Assembly (NCBI GenBank): GCA_026770585.1
Contig: MU646578.1
Span: forward strand, 296,935-321,917
Reading direction: 5' to 3'
Length of the DNA: 24,983 nt
From: Baffinella frigidus
Lineage: Eukaryota; Cryptophyceae; Cryptomonadales; Baffinellaceae
A program made the position numbers and the translations under genes. Positions 1 through 9,200 of the stretch are shown piece by piece. Each line of letters opens with the position of its first letter. Positions within the stretch are counted from its first letter, which is position 1. Under the pieces are notes generated by a model. It was not told where the DNA came from, made no database searches, and saw only the letters and a program-made list of their open reading frames with translations.

Positions 1-29
1 GGGGGGGGGGGGGGGGGGGGGGGGGGGGG
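1..29. repeat. Poly-G run at window edge
   Basis: Twenty-nine consecutive G residues abut the truncated exon copy that begins at base 30, exactly where a splice donor should be. This is probably a contig-end or assembly artefact, though a genuine G tract cannot be excluded. Confidence 0.7.
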
Positions 30-78
30 CTCCCCCGGGCCGAACATCTCGTAGGGCCGGAACGGCTGGAAACCACAC
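30..78 (-). pseudogene. Truncated copy of kinase exon 11
   Basis: The sequence repeats PFRPYEMFGPGE (Gln to Arg relative to the full copy). The donor is missing because the poly-G edge starts immediately after the final Glu codon. On the other side the copy runs into a CACACAGCGG-type element. Confidence 0.75.
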
Positions 79-79
79 C

Positions 80-206
80 CCACACAGCGGGCTACGAAGG
101 GATTTTCGGCCCAAATCGGGCCACCTTTCCGTTGTCTTGTCCGTAGGAACCCCTGAACGTCCATACGGTATTGCCTACCGTAGGGTCCTATGGCTCTCTC
201 CAGGGA
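80..206. mobile_element. CACACAGCGG-family MITE, half copy
   Basis: The left terminus CACACAGCGGGCTACGAAGG and the shared interior (CCTACCGTAGGGTCCTA) match copies at 2485, 7042 and 13691. The right terminus is missing. It abuts the truncated exon 11 copy. Confidence 0.6.
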
Positions 207-242
207 TTAGGGTTCAGGGTTTAGGGTTTAGGGTTTAGGTAC

Positions 243-293
243 CTCCCCCGGGCCGAACATCTCGTAGGGCTGGAACGGCTGGAATCCGAACAC
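243..293 (-). CDS. Kinase exon 11: G-x-x-P-F segment
   Basis: The acceptor AACCCAG| precedes 17 codons encoding VFGFQPFQPYEMFGPGE, with donor GAG|GTACCT. GFQPF corresponds to the G-x-P-F motif after alpha-F. An intact donor implies at least one more exon to the left of base 1. Confidence 0.82.
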
Positions 294-3200
294 CTGGGTT
301 TGGGGTTTAGGGTTTAGGGTTTGGGGTTTGGGGTTCGGGGTTTGGGGTTTAGGGGAGGGGGGGTGGATTTAAGGCTAAGGGTTTTGAGTCAGGTTTGTGC
401 TTTCGACGCTGGGGCCATTATAGCTCTTGTCTGTGAGGCGGGCCCGTTTGTTAAGGCTCATAGACTTTTGTATCACTCAAATCAAGGCTCAAGGGCCTGT
501 TTTAGGACCTGTATCGAGAGTAATAAAGAAGAAGAAGTCGGGTTTAGGGTTTAGTGTTTGGGGTTTAGGGTGTAGGGTCAAGGGTTTAAGGTTTAGTGTT
601 TGTTGTTCAGGGTTTGGGGTTTAGGGTGTAGGGTTTAGGGTTTAAGGTGTGGTGTTTGTTGTTTAGGGTTTACGATTTAGGTTTTAGGGTGTAGGGTTAA
701 GGGTTCAAGGTTTGGTGGTTGTTGTTTAGGGTTGGTTTAGGGTTTAGGTTTCAAGGTTTGGTATTTGCTGTTTAGGGTATAGAGTTCAGGCGGTGTCACG
801 CACGTGCGATGTCACTTCACCCTAACCCCTGAAACCCACAACCTTACACCCGAAACCCCAACTCCAAACACCAAACCCCTAACCAGGGCTGAGGTACAGC
901 GGAGACCGTCTCGTAGCAGAGGACCCCCATGGACAGAGCTGTGACCACCGAACAAAAAGAACACAGGGGCGTGAAACGACCGCAGGGTGTGGGGTTTGGT
1001 GTCTAGGGGGTGCAGACCGTCTCGTAGCAGAGGATGCCCATAGCCCACATGTCCTGGAGCGTCGCGCCCGGGCACATGCCCAACCCCCTAACCCCTAAGC
1101 TCTAGCCACCTCAGGGTCAGAGGTGGGCAGGCGTTTCGAGGTGCAGGCTAACCCCCAAATCAGGTCACTCATGGCTCAAGGGGGGGGAAGAAGACGACAG
1201 AAGCTTAGGTAGAAATCCTAGACCCCAAACCCCTAACAGTTGGGGTTAGTTAGGTGAGTAGGGTGCAGACCGTCTCGTAGCAGAGGACGCCCATCGCCCA
1301 CATGTCCTGGGGCGTCGCGCCCGGGCACATGCCTTGCTCCTTCGCCACCTAGCGTTTGAGGGGTGGGGCTGAGGTGTTGCGCGCGTTGACCCTGCGCGAG
1401 CGAGAAGAGCGAGAGAGAGAGAGAGTTGTTATACAGGAAGAGTCACCTTACAGGAGTCAGTGGTGTGGGTTACCCTCAAGACGTGTGCATAAGCCTCGAT
1501 GGTGTGATACAACCCTAGATACGACGGCGCCCGGGCACATGCCTTGCTTCTTCGCCACCTACCGTCCAGGGTTTAGGGTGTGGGGTTTGGAACCCCGCGA
1601 GGGTCTGGGTGTTTGGTGTTTGGTGTTTGGTGTTTGATGTTTGGTGTTTGGTGTTTGGTGTTTGGTGTTTGGTGTTTGGTGTTTGGTGTTTGGTGTTTGG
1701 TGTTTGGTGTTTGATGTTTGGTGTTCGGTGTTTGGTGTTTGGTGTTTGGTGTTTGGTGTTTGGTGTTTGGTGTGTGGTATTTGGTGTTTGGTGTTTGGTG
1801 TCTGGTGTGTGGTGTCTGGTGTTTGGTGTTTGGGTGTTTGGTGTTTGGTGTGTGGTGTTTCGGGTTTCGAGTTTAGGGTTTCGCCCTGCAGCTTAGCTCC
1901 CTGGCATTGCACGTTTTCTTGAAAAATTTTGAGCTGGATTTGCTCAAGTAGGGCCCCAAAGTAGCAAATTAGAGGGCAAATTTGCTCAAATCCGAATTTT
2001 GGGATTCATCCATTGCACGCCCCACGAGGGTTCGTCGGTTGGGGGTTGGAGTTTGGGGGTTGGGGTCTGGGGGTCACCTCCGGAGCGACGTACCCCAGCG
2101 TGCCCACGATCCCCATCCCTTTGCTCGCCTGCCCACACGCCAGAGTGTTAAACGTCGATCTCCGAGGGGGATAATGGAAATTGTTTACTGTTAGGTGAAC
2201 GTCGAAAGTGGCGTCCCAAGCGTGCCCACGATCTCATCCGGAGGAGTATGCATAATGAATACGATTTCGGGGATCTCCGATACGATTCGGGTGTATCTTA
2301 AAGCTCTAAATGAAGTCCAGCTAGACGACGGTCTTGTTTTCTACCCTTAAGATACACCAAAATCGTATTCATTATGAATACTCGGCGGGATTAGATCCCC
2401 ATTGCGCCACTCGCCTGCCGATGACACGTTCACTTGAGGTTTAGCGTTGAGCCCTAAACGCGAGGACGGCGCAAGCGAGGTTGCCCACACAGCGGGCTAC
2501 GAAGGGAGTTTCGGCCAAACTCGAGCCACCTTTCCGTTGCCTTATCCGCAGGAACCCCCCCTATGTCCCTGCGGATTGCCTACTGTCGGGTCCTAGGTCT
2601 TATCGCGCATTGGATATTCAAAATCCCCACGAGGTCCGGGTGTGGGGCCCACCCCCCACATTTACCCGGAAAAGTGTGGACCCAACACCCGGCAAAGCAC
2701 CTCGACTTCTTCGGAGGAGAGATCGACTGCCAGGAATAAGGCGTAGCGTCAAATCTGGCAACTTTGGAGCGAACTTTGGAGCGGGAACTCGTCAACTTTT
2801 GGGCGGAAATCCGTCAAATTGGATAGGGTTTAGGGTTCAGGGTTTAGGGTTTAGGGTTTAGGGTTAGGACCTCGAGATCGTCTTCTGAGGAGAGATCGAC
2901 TGCCAGGCCTAAGTCGATTAGGTACGCGCGGTCGGCCTCCGTGACTAGCACGTTCCGCTCCGCTCCAAAGTTGACAAATCGCTCCAAAGTTGACGGATTT
3001 GTACCGCGCAGGCTAGTAAAGTCACCAAAATCCGAGGATGAACATGTTCGTGGTTGTACACGAAGATGGACGTAATACGGGGGGTGGGGGGGCGTTTGGT
3101 AACACGAGGATGCGGGGTTGGGACCTCGAGGTCGTCCTCGGAGGAGAGATCGACTGCCAGGCCTAAGTCGATTAGGTACGCGCGGTCGGCCTCCGTGACT

Positions 3201-6200
3201 AGCACGTTCCGCGGCTGTTTCAGGGAGTAAGGTTCAGGAGGTTTGGGGTTTGGGGGTTAGGGTGCATGAGAATCCCCGATCGCGTGAGGGATTTCATCCG
3301 GTCAGGTATTTGATTTAAATGGTTCGGAGTCCCCGGAATGCACGAAATTTACTACACGTTTGTCACGTCCAGCCCTTACTATTACTAGTAATGATCAAAC
3401 GTGTAGTAAATTTCGTGCATCCGGGGGACTCCGAACCATTTAAATCAAATACCTGACCGGATGAGATTAGGGGTTCGGGTTCGCCTCCGTGACTGGTACG
3501 TGCCGCGGCTGCGCGAGAGGGGTTTGGGGTTCAGGATAATTAAGGTTGAGGGTTTAGGATTGAGTGTTTAGGGTTGAGGGTTGAGTGGATTAGGTACGCG
3601 CGGTTCGCCTCCGTCACCAGAACGTTGCGCGGCTGGAAGAAGGGGTTGGGGGGGGGGGGGTCAGGAGGTTTGGGGTTTGGAGTTTGGGTTTAAGGCTTGG
3701 GGGTTAGGGGTTATGAGAATTCCCGATCGCGTTAGGGATTTAGGGTTTCAGGTTCGCCTCAGTGACTAGTACGTTCCGCGGCTGTTTTAGGGAGAAGGGT
3801 TCAGGAGGTTTGGGGTTCACGGCTGCGGTGTTTGGGGTTTGGGGTTTGGGGTTTGGGGTTTGAGATTTAGGAGAACCCCCTTTAGGGTTTAGGGTTTAGG
3901 GTGTCGGGTTTGGGGTTTGGGGTTTGGGGTTTGGGAGGTCGGGTTCGCCCCCGTGACTAGTACATACAGCGGTTGCGGAGTGTGGGGCTTGGGGATGAGG
4001 GTTTAGGGTTGAGGATTGAGGACAATGCCCCATGTGAAGGGCTTAGGGTTGAGAGGTTCGGGTTCATGAGCACGTTGCACTGCTGCGCGAGAGGGATTTG
4101 GGGATTAGGGTTGAGGGTTGAGGGGACCGGTTTTGGGGTTACAGGGATGCTTTGGCCGGGGTTCAGGAACATTCAGGAACCTTAGGGTTCAGAAAACGTA
4201 GAGTTTAAAATCGTTTTCGTTTCAGGGACACTTAACTTTCCGATGAGGGTTTGGAGGCACCTTGATATCCCGGTGCACGATCGAAATCGAGTGGAGGTTA
4301 TCCACTGCCTCAGGTGTTCTGGTGTAGGGTTCGCGAACCCTGGATTTGGGGTGCAGGAACCCTATCCGTGAAGGGAGTGGAAGGACCTTGATGTCATCGG
4401 GTTTGGGGCTTCATGGGTTTCTGTTTAGGGTTCATGAACCTAAACCCTTACACCCCAAGCCATCAGCCCGACGCTTGGCCCCCCCCCCCCAAGCTTGGAG
4501 GGTTTGGAGGCACCTTGATATCCCGGTGCACGATCGAAATCGAGTGGAGTGCCTCTCCACTCGACCCAAACCCTCTCCGAAAAATCGAGTGGAGGACTCG
4601 ACCCAAACCCTCTTCGGAAAATCGAGTGGAGGTTTCGACCCAAACCCTCTTCGGAGAGGTTACAGTCTCTGAACCCCAAACAGAACCCCTCTGAAACCCC
4701 AAACTCGATCCCCGGACCACTAAATCCGTAAACCGTGAACCGTGAACCGTGAACCGTGAACCGTGAACCGTAAACCGTGAACCGTAAACCGTAAACCGTA
4801 AACCGTAAACCGTAAACCGTAAACCGTAAAGCACGCACCTTGATGTCGCGGTGCACGATCGAAATCGAGTGGAGGTACTCCACTGCGTGCGTGATCTGTT
4901 GGGGGTTTAGGGGTTTGTGTTTAGAATTTATGGTTTAGGTTTTTCTGGTTTAGGGTTTGGTGTTTGGGGTTTAGGGTTTGGGGGTTGGGGGTTGGGTTTT
5001 GGGGTGTGGGGTTTGGGGTGTGGGTTTTGGGTTTTGGGGTTTGGGGTTTGGGGTTTGGGGTTTAGGGTTTGGGGTTCAGGGTTTGGGGTCTAGGGTCCAG
5101 GGTTTAGTGTTAAGTGTTTAGTGTTGAGGGTTTAGGGTTTGGGGTTTAGGGTTTGGGGTTTGGGGTTTGGGGTGTAGGAACCTGCAGGAAGATAGGAGCG
5201 GTGTTCCCCTCCCCCAGCCGCACCCGTTCCCTGAAAATGGCCAAAGCAGTTGAGTAAAAAGGGCCGGCACGTCCTTGTCGCGTCCTGATTTATACGGGGC
5301 ACGTCCTTTTAAAACTAAAAGTTAGAACAGGCGCGACCTGGAGGGAAACTCGCAGCGGAAACTTACTTGAGGTTGCGAGCCCCGCGCGCCACGGTTAACT
5401 GATCCGGATGCGGTTGACTGGAATACACCCGGGTTGACTGAAGCGGGCATGGTTGACTGAATTCGGTAGGGTTGACTGGTGAACTGGACAGGATAGGGTC
5501 GACTGAACCGCGCAGTCGCACAGGGTTACCTGAGCCGGGCAGGCTTTGTTCGCAGAGGGACAGACACAAAAACCTCGTAGCGGAATTATAAAAAAAAGTG
5601 AAGAGAGAAAAGTAGGATAGGGGCGTCGTAACCTCAGAAACGGGGGGGGGGCTCGTAACCTGTCGTAACCTCAGGAATGGGGGGGGGGGAGAGAGAAAGA
5701 AGAAGGAAGGCTCACAACCTCAGGAATGAGGGGGGCTCGGAACCTGAGGATCTCGTGGAGCTCTCTTCCGTCGACGTGGCCGAGGAGCATGAGCACGTGC
5801 CGCGGGCCCTGTTCGTAGAACCCGAAGAACCGCACGATGTTCGTGTGCTGTTTCGGGGGTAAGGCGTGAGAGAGAGAGAGAGAGCGAGAGAGAGAGGGAG
5901 CGAGCGAGATAGAGAGCGTGTGTGAGAGAGAGAGAGAGAGTTTGTGAGAGAGAGTTTAGGGTTTAGTTATTGAACGTGTCTCGGGCCCTCTTCGTAGAAC
6001 CCTGAGAACCGCACGATGTTCGTGTGCTGTTTTCGGGGGGTTTCGGGGGTAAGGCCTGAGGGATCCCGAAACCCGAAACCCGACACACCCGACACTCGAC
6101 ACCCGGAAGGTTTGGGGTTTATGGTTTGCACACCTCTGGTGTGTGTGTGTGTGTGAGAGAGAGAGGGTTTAGGGTTGAGCGATTGAACGTGTCTCGGGCC

Positions 6201-9200
6201 TTGTTCGTAGAACCCGAAGAACCGCACGATGTTCGTGTGCTGTTTCGGGGGCCACGCCAGGTTATGCGTTCTTTTTTCACACACACTCGTTCGCGCTAAA
6301 AGTGTGTAGATGGCTTATCGTGGTACAGATTTTTACAACTCTGGCGGCAAACAGCTCCAATTCCCAACACTTTTGACGTGTTTGTCGGGTAGAATCAACT
6401 TTACTTCTAGATCGTGTGGTAAAATGAAAAAAACATTCAAATTTCGACTTCTGACCTGTCGTGGAAGGCGTGAGGGGTCCGGATTTCGGGTTTCGGGATG
6501 CGGGTTTCGGGTTTCGGGATCCAGGTTTCGGGTGTTTCAGGTTTCGGGTGTTTCAGGTTTCGGGTGTCGGGTGTCGGGTTTCGGTTTTCGGTATTTCGGG
6601 TTTCGGGTTTCTGGGTGTCGGGTTTCGGGTTTCTGTTTACGGGTTTCGGCTGTTTCGGGTTGCGGGTTTCGGGTTCAGGACTTCGGGTGCAGGGTGTCGG
6701 GCTTCGGGATTCTGGATTCGGGTTTCGGGGTCAGGGTTTCGGGATTTCGGGTGCAGGGTGTCGGGTTGTCGGATTTCGGGGTTCGCACCTCGCACTTGGC
6801 GTGGATCCGGATCTCCCGCTCCACACAGTCCCGAATCGTGCCCACCTTTTGGGGTTGAGGGTTTTGGGGGTTGAGGGTTTGGGGGTTTAGGGTTGAAGGT
6901 TTGAGGGGGTTCAGGGTTTAAGGTTTGAGGTACACGGTTCGGGGGTTTTAGGGTTTACGGTTTGAGGTTCACGGTTCAGGCTTCAGAGGTTTGGGGCATG
7001 CTGATGTTTGCACAACCAGGGTCAGGTGTTAGCAGGCGTATCCACACAGCGGGCTACGCAGGAAAAAAATCTCCAGAATCAAGGCATTTCCGGTTACCTT
7101 ATCCTTAGGTACCCCCCCTATGTCCCTACGGATTGCCTACCGTAGGGTCGTAGGTCTTATCGCTCGAGGGTTATTCGAAATCCCTTCGAAGTCCGCTGTG
7201 TGGACGGTGTAAACGAGATGCCCCCCACACGGTGGGCTTCGCAGATCAGTCCATTTATTTTCGATGGACTTCTTGGGAATTTCTCAGTATAAAGACATCT
7301 TATTAACCGACATTTCGACAATATTTCTGGTCAAAATCAAAGCCCTTCTGCTCTAGAGTCCCACGACAGCTGACTGAACCGGTCTCCCTATCCACAAACC
7401 CCCACAGGGTGGGCAAAACGAAGATTTTCGACTTTTTGCAAATCAGCTTAAAAACTCCCAACACCTGCAAGTGATCAAGATTTAGGATTTAAAAGAATAA
7501 CCGACGCCGGAATCCGGCGGCCTCCAAGGTGAAAATGACTCCCAAAAATCGAAGATTTCCTTAGCCCGTGAGGATTGGTAGATGTGTTGTACGAATTGGG
7601 CCCTTCTGGCGCTGAGTCAAGGCGCACTCCTGTGCTAGGGAAGCAACCCTAAAACCTCAACCCTAAACCCTAAACCCTCAACAAGCAACCTTAAAACCTC
7701 AACCCTGAAACCAAGGCCCTAAGCCCTAAACCCTAAGCCCTAAGCCCCACACCCTAAACCCCTACACCCCGCACCCTGCACCCCACACCCTACACCCTGC
7801 ACCCTACACCCTGCACCCTACACCCTACACCCAACACCCTACACCCCCTACACCCTTAACCGCAAGTAGTCCCAACAAATGTCCATGGCAGGAACCCTAC
7901 ACTCCAAACTCATCTCCACAAAAGTATCAATCAATTGCTCTTGGCGCAAAGAAATTTACTACACAAATGCTCTACTATCACTTTTGTGAGCAAATCATGT
8001 GGTAATTTATGTTGCCCAAAAACAATTGTTTGGTACTTTTGAAGAGATTAAAACCCTCTCGCACCTCAGACTCATCGCGCTCGACGAGCTTGATGACAAG
8101 GTTGTAGCCCTCGCTCAGGAACGCCAGCGACCCTCAACCCTACACTTTACATCCTACACGCCACACACGCTCTCTCTCTTTCTCTCTCTCCCTCACTCCC
8201 TCCCTCCCTCCCTCCCTCCCTCCCCCCCTCTCTCTCACACACACACAAACACCGGACCCCTGCACCCTAAACCCTCCAACCTCGGATTCATCGCGCTCGA
8301 CGAGTTTGATGACAAGGTTCTGGCCCTCGCTCGGCATCGCTCCCACCAAATGCCGCTTCGTCCCGCACTTAGCCCCCCTGAGAGACAAACACAGTTACTG
8401 GCTCTGCCTGAGTGAAACTGGGCTCGCCATAAAAATTCACTTATAGCAGGAACTCTGTACAGATGTGTAACTAAAATACTTTTAGGGTGACTAATACTTT
8501 TAGGGTGACCCCAGATTTACGCAGACAGAGCTGGAGTTAGCGCCAGAACAAGCTTTGATGCGGCAACCCACCCTGGAGACAACCCAGGGACAAATCGCAA
8601 GTCAATCACCCACAGATACGCCTGGAATCCGGGCGCATTTGTATGGGAGTTGACTTAAGAAACCATCGAGGTGCCCATAAGTTGCTCACAGGGTGGAGAA
8701 TCACTCTAGAGAGGCCCCCCCCGGCACCCGATACTGTTGAGTGGCCCGGGCAGCGTGTAGGGTGTAGGGTTGAGGGTTGAAGGTTTAGGGTTCAGGGATT
8801 AGGGATTGGGGTTCAGGGTTCAGGGTTTATGGATTATGGGTAAGGGGTTGTGGTCACCAGGAGTAAGCGTTGCGGCGGTTTAGGGATTAGGGTTTTAATG
8901 GTTTATGGTGTAGGGTTTAGGGTTTAGGGCTCAAGATTCATAGTTTAGGGTTGAGAGTCACCAGGAGCAGGCGTTACGGCTATGGTGTATGGTGTAGGGT
9001 TTATGGTTTAGGGTCTAGGGTCTAGGGTCTAGGGTCTAGGGTCTAGGGTCTAGGGTCTAGGGTCTAGGGTCTAGGGTCTAGGGTCTAGGGTTTGGGGTCA
9101 CCAGGAGGAGGTATTCCGAGCAAAAATCTGCTCGAAAATTACTACACGATTGCTACATATTTTTTAGAAGAAAAATGCTTGTTCCCGGATGAGTTTGGGG

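Larger units (their letters stand above)
8755..9095. repeat. Heptamer tract with TCTAGGG array
   Basis: TTTAGGG and TTCAGGG variants are followed by about eleven consecutive TCTAGGG units at about 9012-9090. Three kinase exon 2 donor fragments are embedded in or beside it. Confidence 0.9.

Noticed and set aside
200-360. True chromosome end
   Set aside because: TTTAGGG runs are short, degenerate and spread over the whole window in both orientations, and coding exons lie on both sides. They are interstitial.
1559-1922. Long overlapping ORFs on both strands (NTKHQTP and FGVWCLV repeats)
   Set aside because: They are translations of a 7-bp satellite, open in many frames because the unit lacks stops. 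There is no coding signature.
4728-4830. CRISPR-like array
   Set aside because: The 7-bp units have no spacers. It is a simple tandem array in a eukaryotic intron. No other regular repeat-spacer structure was seen.
5363-5569. Minus-strand 68-codon ORF ending at a GTAAGT donor-like site
   Set aside because: It is a translation of the GGTTGACTGAA minisatellite. Exon 6 at 5182-5230 already provides the phase bridge between exons 5 and 7.
6310-6890. Gly/Phe-rich ORFs of up to 182 residues on the plus strand
   Set aside because: These are TTTCGGG heptamer read-through opposite the kinase exon 4 region. The true coding sequence there is 57 nt on the minus strand.
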